Below, one piece after another: positions 18,525 to 26,990 of a DNA stretch of 64,000 nucleotides (position 1 is the first letter of the stretch; the number at the start of each line of letters is the position of its first letter). The stretch is from contig NZ_MJGC01000052.1 of the NCBI RefSeq assembly GCF_001746915.1, positions 1-64,000 of the forward strand. Direction: 5' to 3'. The DNA is from Desertifilum tharense IPPAS B-1220. GTDB lineage: Bacteria; Cyanobacteriota; Cyanobacteriia; Cyanobacteriales; Desertifilaceae. The notes below the pieces were generated by a model, which worked only from the letters and a program-made list of their open reading frames with translations, ran no database searches and had not been told where the DNA came from. The position numbers were made by a program, and so were the translations under genes.

Positions 18525-20735
18525 TTATTCAAGATTTTTCTGTTCAGACCAAACTGCGAGATCGCCTTCTTGGGACAACGCCCCAATGTATTGCAGATCC
18601 GGGGTAAAAAAGACCTGTTCGAGGGGAACGCTATGGGCGTTGAGGGTTTGAAACACTTGCTTTTGCGTCCCCGTGTTGGTTTCCCAACGGCGAACGGTGG
18701 CATCTGCGCCCGCTGTTAACAAAGATTGTCCATCTGGGCTAAACTCAGCATCGAGAACCGGGGCGGTATGTCCGGCAAAAATCCTTTGTAATGTTTTGGT
18801 TTTTGTATCCCAAACCTTAGCCGTCTTATCCCAAGTGGCCGTCATCACCCATTGACCATCTGGGCTAAAGGCTGCACCGCTGAGGGCGGTATCGTGGGGC
18901 AAAATGGCGATCGCTTTCCCAGATTGCACTTCCCAGAGTCGAGCCGTTTTGTCCCAACTGGCGGTAATAACTTGCTGACCATCTGGACTAAATTGGGCGT
19001 TGGTAATGGGGGCTTGGTGGCCTTGCAAAGCGTGAGTGCGATCGCCCGAATCTATATCCCACAGATACACCTGGAGATTATCGCCCACGCCGAGTAACTG
19101 CTTGCGATCGGAGCGAAAACTTAAATGGCGGATCGCCGTAGTTTGCGGCGTTGGGTCTAGGTCGTGGGAGAATTCTAACGCTGGGGATTCGGCTTGCACA
19201 GTCCACACAGACACCTGACCTTGCGCTGAGGCGATCGCCACTTGCGCTCCATCCGAGCTAACCGCCAGCCCGGTTACGGCATCCAAGGGCGCAGGACGAG
19301 CCGATAAACTTAACGGAATCTGGCGAATGTGATGGGGATCTGCCCATTCCACCCACCAAAAGCGAGGCACAACGCTATCTTTTTCTAAAGCAATCAGCGT
19401 CGGTAACGAGCGCTTGGGTAAGAATTTCGCCTGAGCAATGGAACGATCGGGTAAGACAAACAGGGGAGTCTGACTCGACACAGAAGCAGGCGGGGAACTG
19501 CCATCCAATCCCGAAAACGTTGAGAAATGTTGGTGTAAGCGGTGGAAAAAATGCCCCGTATGGGGTTCCGACTGGGCTGTTGTAGGGAGAGGTCCCCCTT
19601 CAGGAACGCTAGCCGCCCGATATTGATTGAAGGTTAAGCCAAGGGCAACAACCAGAGCTACAGGAATCGCCGTTTGCAGGACTTTTGAGTCTTTTTGGGC
19701 TTGAAAATGTTGCTGTTCTGAAAAGCCAAAATACTGTTGAGCCAACGTCAGGCTGTCTTGAGAATAAGCCACTAACCGCTTTTTGGCTTTGAGGAGGTGG
19801 TGTTCTGGCGACAAGTATTTTAAAGTCGTGCAAGATTCTTCCTGCGGGACAAAACTTGGCTCTAAGCAGGGGTTAGGGAGCAGGTCTGGTTTGCTTAAAT
19901 CCACTTGGGGTGGCTTGGGTTCTGTATGGCCTTTAGCACCCTGACGCGCCATTGGCATCGATCGCGGGGGTGGGGGGGGTGGGGGCGGCGTGGGGGCAGC
20001 TACGGGGGCGCTGTGGGTCGCGCGGGTGAGGATCATTTCGCTTCCCGAACTTTCAAACAGGGGTTGTTGCAGTTCGCCTTTGAGTTTTTGGCTCACCCAG
20101 TGGGTCAGCGAGTGGTTGGTCACAATCCGACTGGGAACGCCTCTGGGGTCAAGTCCAGAAATCAGGGCGTCGGTAAAGACGCTATAGCGGCTGTTTAGCG
20201 ATTCGTAGGCGGATTCGTATTCGCGAGAAGCGGCCATAAATAGACGGTCGGTTCCGGCTTTGGCTCCCGGATCGGCGTCGAGAAAGTTGAGTAATTCGCC
20301 GCTGTGACAGCAGTCTAGTAGAATAATGCGCTGGCGCACTGGGCTTTCTTGCAGCAAGCGCCTTAGCCAAAATAGGGAGAGTCCATAAAAGCTCTGTTCG
20401 GGGTTGGCGTCGCTGACGGCTAGATAGCCTTCGCGAATTCCGGCTTGTTTTTGCAGGCCATGTCCGGAAAAGTAGAAGAGGGCCGTTTGCGGGATGTTGT
20501 CGCCGGGGGGTTTGAACAGGCGAACTAAAGCGGCTTCGAGTTCTCGGAGGGTGACAGCCGTTTTTAAGCCGATTTGAGGGCGGTTTTCGTGGATAATTTC
20601 GGGTAAGCGATGAATGCGAAATTCTCCGTAGGTTTGGAGTTGTTGCGCGATCGCTTCGGCATCGACTGCCGGTGCTTTTAAGTTGGGCAAGTATTGATAG
20701 GTATTAATTCCAACGATGAGCGCATCTCGCGACAT
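18525..20735 (-). CDS. Caspase-family (metacaspase-like) peptidase with C-terminal WD40 repeats
   Basis: A 736-residue protein. The N-terminal caspase-like domain (about residues 1-240) opens with ALIVGINTYQYLPNLKAP and carries the catalytic His92 in FSGHGL and Cys143 in LLDCCHSGE, both intact. A proline-rich linker (near 245-260) follows, then a single hydrophobic segment (about 355-375: TAIPVALVVALGLTF), then about six WD40 repeats (about 470-735) with FSPDGQ and DKTARLW-type blades. Likely a signal-responsive arginine/lysine-specific protease anchored to the membrane; specificity is a family inference. Followed by the jacalin-like gene. Confidence 0.9.
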   Translation of the reverse strand: MSRDALIVGINTYQYLPNLKAPAVDAEAIAQQLQTYGEFRIHRLPEIIHENRPQIGLKTAVTLRELEAALVRLFKPPGDNIPQTALFYFSGHGLQKQAGIREGYLAVSDANPEQSFYGLSLFWLRRLLQESPVRQRIILLDCCHSGELLNFLDADPGAKAGTDRLFMAASREYESAYESLNSRYSVFTDALISGLDPRGVPSRIVTNHSLTHWVSQKLKGELQQPLFESSGSEMILTRATHSAPVAAPTPPPPPPPPRSMPMARQGAKGHTEPKPPQVDLSKPDLLPNPCLEPSFVPQEESCTTLKYLSPEHHLLKAKKRLVAYSQDSLTLAQQYFGFSEQQHFQAQKDSKVLQTAIPVALVVALGLTFNQYRAASVPEGGPLPTTAQSEPHTGHFFHRLHQHFSTFSGLDGSSPPASVSSQTPLFVLPDRSIAQAKFLPKRSLPTLIALEKDSVVPRFWWVEWADPHHIRQIPLSLSARPAPLDAVTGLAVSSDGAQVAIASAQGQVSVWTVQAESPALEFSHDLDPTPQTTAIRHLSFRSDRKQLLGVGDNLQVYLWDIDSGDRTHALQGHQAPITNAQFSPDGQQVITASWDKTARLWEVQSGKAIAILPHDTALSGAAFSPDGQWVMTATWDKTAKVWDTKTKTLQRIFAGHTAPVLDAEFSPDGQSLLTAGADATVRRWETNTGTQKQVFQTLNAHSVPLEQVFFTPDLQYIGALSQEGDLAVWSEQKNLE

Positions 20736-21249
20736 TTGACACCTTCCCTCACAACTGCACCACTTTCGTTGGCAGAGGGTTCTTGTCAGAAACTCTGCCT
20801 GTCAAAGTTAAATGAATAAATGGAACTTGCAGCACGATTCTCCGATGGAGAGATCGCAGCTTTTATCAGCATTTCCCGCAGCAGTTTGCTACGTTCCTTT
20901 ATAGATTTTTCAACTCTAAGGCGGATGAAAATATAGCCAAGTTACACTTAACAGGGAAAAGCAATTTATTAACTTTCAATAGGCACGCCTATATCTGACA
21001 AATCTTCTGCGATCGCTGCTCGGAAGCGGTTGCTTCTAAGAGCGATATGGATGAATTCAGAATGATTTATCAGATCGCACTGTAGACGATAGCTAAACTT
21101 AAAGATTTTGTAAAAGGGGTAATGCCCCCTCTTGGCATTGACAAACAACGAGGGTAATTTGTAGTATATTTTGTTTCCCTCTTAACCCTTCGGAAATCAA
21201 GCAGGGAATTGAGTATTATTTTTTACGTCTTAATGGCTTGCAGCGCTGT
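20736..21249. other. 514-bp intergenic region upstream of the caspase gene
   Basis: This stretch separates the caspase gene (start at 20735) from the end of the kinase gene. It is AT-richer than its surroundings and has no open frame worth calling. The small imperfect inverted repeat near 21027-21037 (GAAGC and GCTTC) is too short to assign. Its length suggests a promoter region for the caspase-lectin unit, but no promoter could be fixed. Confidence 0.45.
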
Positions 21250-22590
21250 TTATTCGGAACGGTAATTTAACCAATGTTGGATCTCTTGAGCCAGCCAAGC
21301 TGCTTCTTGATTGCCCAAACTCCGACCTAAATAATAGGTAGTGACGGGCGTTTGAATCATAATTTTTACGGCCTGGCGACCTTGCAAGAACACCCCAAAG
21401 ACTTGGTTTAAATCCTCCTGATGCCGTATATAAGTCCAACCCCAAAGTTGTCGTTTCAACTCTAATGAATCTCGACCGAGGCGCAACGTCGTTCTTTGAC
21501 CAGATGCGATCGCAAATCTCACTAACACCAATACAATAAACAGCAGCCCCAACCCCGGCCAATGTCTTGAGATCGCAGTTGTAAGCGCAAAGATAAAATA
21601 CCCAATAAATAGCCCAGAGCAACCGACCCCATTGGCGTTATGACTGCTCAGATTAAAACCGAGTTCGGGAATCACAATCTCAAGCTCAGTGGGCGATCGC
21701 TCTAGCTGAATGCGAGTGTAACTGGGCTTGTATAATTTTCGCAGGAGCGGCTGTCCTTTGCTTTTCAACTTCGTCCAGCCTTGGTTAGACTTAAGCATCT
21801 CTAGTGCCAGACGCGCTTGAGCAAAACGCTTTTCAACCGCAATTTCCGTCATCGTTTCAATCCAGTTCACGAAATTGCGATTGATGCTAACGCGATCGGC
21901 AAATTGAATCTTAGAATCCTTTTGGGGCAATTCCGCCGGAGACACCCCCGTCAGCAAGTGAATTAACGTCGCCCCCAATGCGTACAGATCCGACGCCGGA
22001 ACCGCCCGACCCCAAAATTGCTCTAACGGCGCATATCCGCTCGTTCCCACCACCGTAAACGTTACCCCAGTCACGGCGGCTTGAGCTTGTACCGCTCCAA
22101 AATCCACCAAATAAACCCGCTTATCTTCTCCCAAAATGAGATTGCTCGGCTTGATATCGCGATGCAGCACCGGGGGACTGAGTTCGTGGAGATAAATCAG
22201 AATTTCCAGCACTTCAATCGCAATTTGACGAACTTGTTTCTCGCTAAAATGCTGCCCCTGTTCCAACAACTCCTGAAGCGAGTGACCGGGGATGTAATCT
22301 TGTACCAAACCAAACCAAGGTACCCCGCCGCCTAACGCCTGGTCGATGGAAAAATAATCGCGATAGCGGGGAATTTGCGGGCGATCGAGCGCTTGCAAAA
22401 CTTGGGCTTCCCGTTCAAACAGCTTTAGCTCTTCCCACTGCATTTGCGGACTAAACGCCAGCAATTTGACCGTCACAAATTCTTGCGTTTGTAAGTCCAA
22501 CGCCAGCCAAGTTTGCCGTCCAGCGGCGGTGCGTCCTAACTGCCGTTGCAGTTGATAGCGTTCTTGGAGAATCTGCTCGACTTGTAACAT
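21250..22590 (-). CDS. Membrane-associated serine/threonine protein kinase
   Basis: A eukaryotic-type kinase followed by a membrane tail. From ATG 22590 the protein has 446 residues. The kinase domain (about 10-265) has Lys42 (VTVKLL), the catalytic loop VLHRDIKPSN with Asp145, and the DFG motif at 163-165. The glycine-rich loop is degenerate (LGRTAAGRQT). YAPLEQF replaces the usual APE segment, as in many cyanobacterial kinases. Two hydrophobic segments (near GLFIGYFIFALTTAI and LGLLFIVLVLVRFAIA) precede a C-terminal cytoplasmic region of about 90 residues. The frame can start earlier, at ATG 22644. Confidence 0.88.
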   Translation of the reverse strand: MLQVEQILQERYQLQRQLGRTAAGRQTWLALDLQTQEFVTVKLLAFSPQMQWEELKLFEREAQVLQALDRPQIPRYRDYFSIDQALGGGVPWFGLVQDYIPGHSLQELLEQGQHFSEKQVRQIAIEVLEILIYLHELSPPVLHRDIKPSNLILGEDKRVYLVDFGAVQAQAAVTGVTFTVVGTSGYAPLEQFWGRAVPASDLYALGATLIHLLTGVSPAELPQKDSKIQFADRVSINRNFVNWIETMTEIAVEKRFAQARLALEMLKSNQGWTKLKSKGQPLLRKLYKPSYTRIQLERSPTELEIVIPELGFNLSSHNANGVGCSGLFIGYFIFALTTAISRHWPGLGLLFIVLVLVRFAIASGQRTTLRLGRDSLELKRQLWGWTYIRHQEDLNQVFGVFLQGRQAVKIMIQTPVTTYYLGRSLGNQEAAWLAQEIQHWLNYRSE

Positions 22591-22695
22591 GGGAAACCCA
22601 ATCGCCTGTTGAGTGTTTCGTCTTGGCTCTCTCAAACTACCCAATCAGAGCCAACCATTACGCAGAAATGCAAGTTCTCAATCTCTGTTTCTACA

Positions 22696-23814
22696 CTAAC
22701 AGCGAAAACGTGCCATGAATTGCCGATCCAGAAAGTCTTTCCATTGCCACAACCCTGCGTAAGGGCCGCAACCCAAAGGTCCCCAAGAGGCGATCGCTCT
22801 TTTGTCTCCCGTACCAATTAAGCCCAGAAAGCGCTTTTGGGGAGAATAAGGCTGGAGAGGTTGACCGGATAGGGCGCGTTGCAGGTTGTTCCCTAGGGGT
22901 TTCCCTTGGCGGACGGCAAATACCCCAGCTTTTGGTCGCGGATCGTCTACGAGGGTGGCGACATCGCCAGCAGCAAAAACGCGGGGATGGGAAAGCGACT
23001 GCAAGTTAGAGTTCACAGCGATAAAACCGCGTTCGTCAGTTGCCAAACCTGATGCTTGAATCCAGTCGGGGGCGGAGGCTTGCGTTACCCAGAAAACCGG
23101 GTGACATTCAACGCTTAAACCTGATTGACAAATAACTTGGGTGGGGGCGATCGCTTTGACTTCTGCTTCTAAATGGAGTTGAATCCCGTTTTGGTGCAGT
23201 AACTTTTCTAGGGTTTGGCTCACATAACGGTTGTGTTGGGGGGTGAGGCGATCGCTGCGGTGAAATAGATGAATCGCGATCTGCGAAGCAACCCCCAATT
23301 GCTGAAAGCGTCCCCGCATATTGAGTGCCAACTCCACCCCACCCGCCCCACCTCCGACAATTCCAATCGATTGAGGGGTTTGGGGCATTTGTTCTAAAAA
23401 TTGGTTCCAGGCGGCGAGAAATTGCGGGACGGGTTTGGCCGCGATCGCATTTTCCGCTGCCCCAACTACGGCCGTTTTCGCTGGGGTACTACCCACATCA
23501 ATTGACAGCCAATCAAACGCCACAGGCGGACGCTGCTCGCACAAAACGCGCTGATTTTCTAAGTCTAAACCAATGGCGCGATCGCAGTAGAATTCAACGC
23601 CCGCCTTTTGGCAAAGCGGTTCTAAAGGAATATGACAGGTTTCAAAATCATAAAAACCCGCCACATGACCGGGTAGCATCCCTGAATAGGGGGCGTGAGT
23701 AGTATCGCTAATCAGCGTCACCCGCACGCCTGCTAAAGGACGCTTTCTCAGTTGTTCCACAACAATCGCATGGGCGTGTCCTCCCCCAATCAACACCAAT
23801 TGCAAGCCGGTCAT
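22696..23814 (-). CDS. Pyridine-nucleotide-disulfide-type flavoprotein, SelD-N-terminal-like
   Basis: A 372-residue FAD/NAD(P)H oxidoreductase: FAD motif LVLIGGGHAHAI at the N-terminus, NAD motif SIGIVGGGAGGVELAL near 145-160, and VFAAGDVATL near 275. The sequence (SGMLPGHVAGFYDFETCHIPL, and WQWKDFLDRQFMARF at the C-terminus) resembles the domain that in many bacteria is fused to the N-terminus of selenide, water dikinase SelD. Here the frame stops where the SelD part would begin, and no SelD-like frame follows. Its reaction is unknown; an NDH-2-like role is possible. Confidence 0.78.
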   Translation of the reverse strand: MTGLQLVLIGGGHAHAIVVEQLRKRPLAGVRVTLISDTTHAPYSGMLPGHVAGFYDFETCHIPLEPLCQKAGVEFYCDRAIGLDLENQRVLCEQRPPVAFDWLSIDVGSTPAKTAVVGAAENAIAAKPVPQFLAAWNQFLEQMPQTPQSIGIVGGGAGGVELALNMRGRFQQLGVASQIAIHLFHRSDRLTPQHNRYVSQTLEKLLHQNGIQLHLEAEVKAIAPTQVICQSGLSVECHPVFWVTQASAPDWIQASGLATDERGFIAVNSNLQSLSHPRVFAAGDVATLVDDPRPKAGVFAVRQGKPLGNNLQRALSGQPLQPYSPQKRFLGLIGTGDKRAIASWGPLGCGPYAGLWQWKDFLDRQFMARFRC

Positions 23815-23905
23815 TTCTATGGCACCTATTAAGCGACTTTCCGAAATCTTATCGGGTAAGAGGTGAAGCTATGCAAAAGAACGGTCTATTGAGTAGGTGA
23901 AGACG

Positions 23906-24043
23906 ATGCAAGCAACCCAAGTTAAAGTTGTGCCGCTGTGTTTAAGCTTTCTGGTTGTGGGCGTGCTAGCCGCTTATTTGCCCCATCCTGCCCTCGGCCC
24001 TAGTTTTGTCCAGCAATTTCAGACGCACTTGAACCAACCGTAA
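23906..24043 (+). CDS. Small single-pass membrane protein, 45 residues
   Basis: A short open frame, ATG 23906 to TAA 24043, with a good ribosome binding site (AGGTGA, five bases upstream). The protein has one hydrophobic segment (CLSFLVVGVLAAYL) after a short polar N-terminus and a polar C-terminal tail. It is not one of the small photosystem or cytochrome subunits I know. It lies between a divergent flavoprotein gene and a plus-strand gene of unknown function. Confidence 0.5.
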   Translation: MQATQVKVVPLCLSFLVVGVLAAYLPHPALGPSFVQQFQTHLNQP

Positions 24044-24181
24044 TTTCTCTGGCGAGTAAAAAAACTAACAAGTCTGTGTAAAGGCTTAATAAATTCTCTC
24101 GCCTCCATTTATACCCGTTGAGTATCCTGGGTACTATGATGCAAGTGAGGCGGGTTATAGCAAACCTGCGACTTAGAACTA

Positions 24182-24616
24182 ATGACGGGAGTGGGTCGAG
24201 CCAGCCATATGGAAGACTGCTTACTGGATCTCAAGCGCGATATCGCTGAATGGATTGAATCTCTACAACACGCTGACCAAATGTTTCATCACATGATGTC
24301 GATGGAATTTTGGTCAATTGCCCGCACAATGGATGATATTGAGCCGGGTTTCTGGTCGCAGTATATGCAAAATCGTCAGGAAATTTTTCAGCAATCGATG
24401 AAAGAACGCGCCGCCCGCCGTCAAAAAAGCGTTCCAGAGTCGAAGCCTGAAACCCCTGTTGCCCGTCGGGAGTCTCCGTTTAAAGTCAACGAACCCACGC
24501 CCGCCGAAGAGAATTCTGAGCGTATTTCTTTGTTCCTGGCTCCCTTAGACCGAGATTTGCCCCGACTCCGCCAGGTCAGCCCCCAGACAGAGGTGCGACT
24601 ACCGACTAGCGATTAA
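24182..24616 (+). CDS. Conserved-looking protein of unknown function
   Basis: A 144-residue soluble protein. Residues about 10-75 are helical with many Met, Trp and acidic residues (DCLLDLKRDIAEWIESLQHADQ is one such helix, split by eye). The second half is polar, rich in Pro, Glu and Arg, and probably disordered. ATG 24209 (MEDCLLDL) is an alternative start. The gene precedes the rhodanese gene by 33 bases and may be cotranscribed with it. I recognise no domain. Confidence 0.6.
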   Translation: MTGVGRASHMEDCLLDLKRDIAEWIESLQHADQMFHHMMSMEFWSIARTMDDIEPGFWSQYMQNRQEIFQQSMKERAARRQKSVPESKPETPVARRESPFKVNEPTPAEENSERISLFLAPLDRDLPRLRQVSPQTEVRLPTSD

Positions 24617-24649
24617 CGCTAGATTAGAATGGGGTTCTAAAAGAGATTC

Positions 24650-25003
24650 ATGTCAGGCTTAAATTCATCTATTGCACAAATTAGCGTTGAAGAGTTGGCT
24701 GTGCGTCTGGTATCCTCGCCGGACAATTTGCAGTTGATTGACGTGCGCGAACCGGAAGAAATCGCGATCGCCCATGTGCCAGGGTTTGCTATTCTCCCTT
24801 TAAGTCAATATTCCCAGTGGTCTGAGGAAATTCACCAGCGTTTTGACAAACAGGTTGAAACGATCGTCATGTGCCATCATGGCGTGCGCTCGGCTCAGAT
24901 GTGTCAATGGTTGCAGAATCAAGGGTTTACTCAGGTTAAAAACTTAGCAGGAGGCATTGACGCTTACTCGCTCCTCGTCGATCCCGCCGTTCCTCGGTAC
25001 TAG
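24650..25003 (+). CDS. Single-domain rhodanese-like sulfurtransferase
   Basis: A 117-residue rhodanese domain: DVREPEEIAIAHVPG (residues 31-45), then the active-site loop CHHGVRS with Cys75 as the persulfide carrier, then FTQVKNLAGGIDAYS. This loop is typical of the GlpE/PspE-like short rhodaneses. It probably moves sulfane sulfur in the cytoplasm; the acceptor is unknown. Length and motifs are complete. Confidence 0.9.
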   Translation: MSGLNSSIAQISVEELAVRLVSSPDNLQLIDVREPEEIAIAHVPGFAILPLSQYSQWSEEIHQRFDKQVETIVMCHHGVRSAQMCQWLQNQGFTQVKNLAGGIDAYSLLVDPAVPRY

Positions 25004-25208
25004 ACCGCTCGGATCTCAGAAACCTTAAAATAGCTGCTATCCTTTGACTAAGCCAGTCTAACTCAGAGGTTCGGGTTCGTCCTTTACCTCAAATTGAGGT
25101 GCAGTGGGTGCGTCTTTTGCTCTCTTTTTCAGTTGACTTTCTATTCAGCCTAGAGATCGCTGAACGTTAACAACCCTTTTCCTTTAATAAAATCGGCTTT
25201 GATTCAAA

Positions 25209-26291
25209 ATGTACGTGAAAGTTAACCTGAACGAACGTCAGCAGCGGGTTCTTAAGGCAACTGTAAGTCATTACATTGCAACGGCGGAACCTGTAGGTTC
25301 TAAAGCATTGGTGGAAGAATATGATTTCTCGGTTAGTCCAGCCACGATTCGGTCTTGTTTGGGCTTTTTAGAAAAATCAGGTCTGCTCTATCAACCCCAC
25401 ACGTCCGCCGGACGCGTTCCCTCTGACTCTGGCTATCGCGTTTATGTAGATCAATTAATTGCACCCAATGAAGCCACAGCGCGTCAGGTGGAATTGACGC
25501 TCTCGAAAAAACTCAATTGGGAAAATTGGAGCCTAGAAGCCTTGTTGCGCTCGGCAGCGCAGACGCTCTCGAATATTAGCGGGTATATTACCTTAATTAC
25601 GATGCCCCAAACTGCGATCGCCCGCTTGCGTCACATCCAGTTGATTCAGATTGAACCGGAACGGGTGATGCTTGTGGTGGTGACGGATAGCTACGAGACG
25701 CACTCAACGCTGATGGAGTTACCGAAACATCCCGATGGAAGCGTTGTGGATGCTGAGAGGATTGAACGGGAATTGCCAATTCTTTCTAATTTTCTCAATT
25801 CTCACTTGCGAGGGCGATCGCTCACAGAGATTTCTCATCTAGATTGGTCGGAGTTAGACCGAGAGTTTCAACGCTATGCGGAGTGTTTGCGCTCTTTACT
25901 CGCCGATTTAATTCGCCGTTCCCAATCTCCGGTATCGACTCCCATTTGGATGAGTGGCGTGGCTGAGGTGTTGCGTCAGCCAGAGTTTGCTCAACTTCAG
26001 CAGGTGCAAACCTTGTTACAGTTGCTCGAAGAGGAACCGATGCAACTGTTACCGCTGATTTTTGACGATCCTTTTGAGACAGAAGTCCCTGGAAAGCGCG
26101 TGAATGTTTGGATTGGGACGGAAAATCCCCTCGAACCGATGCAAACTTGTACGTTGATTGCGTCCACCTATCGTAAAGGTTCGGTTCCGGTGGGTAGCGT
26201 CGGTGTCTTAGGGCCCACTCGCATGGTTTACGAAAATGCGATCGCGGTGGTTGAAGCGACGGCTGATTACCTTTCAGAGGTTCTATCTTAG
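25209..26291 (+). CDS. hrcA: Heat-inducible transcription repressor HrcA
   Basis: HrcA represses groESL and dnaK operons by binding CIRCE elements. The 360-residue protein has the N-terminal winged helix ([20 protein letters not shown], then [12 protein letters not shown]), the [35 protein letters not shown] region split here into its motifs ([22 protein letters not shown]), and the C-terminal [17 protein letters not shown]. The start [11 protein letters not shown] fits the family. No CIRCE inverted repeat was found in the 205 bases upstream. Confidence 0.94.
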   Translation: MYVKVNLNERQQRVLKATVSHYIATAEPVGSKALVEEYDFSVSPATIRSCLGFLEKSGLLYQPHTSAGRVPSDSGYRVYVDQLIAPNEATARQVELTLSKKLNWENWSLEALLRSAAQTLSNISGYITLITMPQTAIARLRHIQLIQIEPERVMLVVVTDSYETHSTLMELPKHPDGSVVDAERIERELPILSNFLNSHLRGRSLTEISHLDWSELDREFQRYAECLRSLLADLIRRSQSPVSTPIWMSGVAEVLRQPEFAQLQQVQTLLQLLEEEPMQLLPLIFDDPFETEVPGKRVNVWIGTENPLEPMQTCTLIASTYRKGSVPVGSVGVLGPTRMVYENAIAVVEATADYLSEVLS

Positions 26292-26298
26292 GCGATTT

Positions 26299-26323
26299 CC
26301 CACTTCCTCGTCTAGGGAGTGGG
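26299..26323. terminator. Hairpin between convergent hrcA and hypothetical gene
   Basis: A 10-bp stem (CCCACTTCCT with AGGGAGTGGG, one G-T wobble) with a five-base loop, beginning 8 bases after the hrcA stop. It overlaps the last codons of the convergent gene. No T-run follows in either direction. Confidence 0.5.
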
Positions 26324-26872
26324 TGCTTGAGCGTAATTCGCCTCGCAGGTGTTCAGAATTCGCAGGTCATTATCGGTAATTGTTTCAATCGAATAAAGAC
26401 CTTCGACTTGAAAACTTCGGTCTGGGGTTGGGTTTTGGCTAGAAGCCACGCGCGAGTCTGTGAGGTTTAAAGAATAGGCTGTTGTTTCTTGGGTATAGCT
26501 TTCGGTGAGGTTCAGCGCGAGTTGATTTTGATGAACCACCCCACGGAAACAATCAAAAACGGAAAAAGGGCTAAACATTGCCCCAATCACCCGATTGCCT
26601 TTAATTTTGACAATCATGTAAACTTGTCCGAGTTGCTGGCGTTGGGGGGAAGAACCTAGTAAAAAGATATCGTTAGCTGGGGTGAAACGAGGGAATTCTG
26701 AACTCGCGGTTTGAGAACGCTCTTCTGGAGATCTTGCAGAAGCTGCGCTAAAAGCCAAGCTGCCAAAGGTGATACTGAAAGAGAGAAATAAGCAAACCGG
26801 CTGTAACGTTTTTTCCCAACTCAGAGAAACGGGTTTTGCTGAAGAAAATAAATTTATCAATGACTTTAACAC
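26312..26872 (-). CDS. Probable exported protein of unknown function
   Basis: A 186-residue protein with a long N-terminal hydrophobic segment (PVCLFLSFSITFGSLAFSAASA, residues about 26-46) that looks like a signal peptide or anchor with a cleavage site near ASA. The mature part (about residues 55-186) contains VYMIVKIKGNRVIGAMFSP, FDCFRG and TCEANY; the two cysteines may pair. I recognise no domain. It converges on hrcA. Confidence 0.65.
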   Translation of the reverse strand: MLKSLINLFSSAKPVSLSWEKTLQPVCLFLSFSITFGSLAFSAASARSPEERSQTASSEFPRFTPANDIFLLGSSPQRQQLGQVYMIVKIKGNRVIGAMFSPFSVFDCFRGVVHQNQLALNLTESYTQETTAYSLNLTDSRVASSQNPTPDRSFQVEGLYSIETITDNDLRILNTCEANYAQAPTP

Positions 26873-26990
26873 GTCCGATCCCCTAAAACCTTAAATATTT
26901 CTAAGTTTTAGAATAGGAAAGAACGGTCTGGCGATTCTTCCCCCTGGCGACTCAGGTTATCAGGAGGAACTCAACTCTTAGGATAGAGAT

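Noticed and set aside
25004..25208. CIRCE operator upstream of hrcA
   Set aside because: No TTAGCACTC/GAGTGCTAA inverted pair was found. The CTCAGCACT units elsewhere are direct repeats in repeat clusters and not operators.
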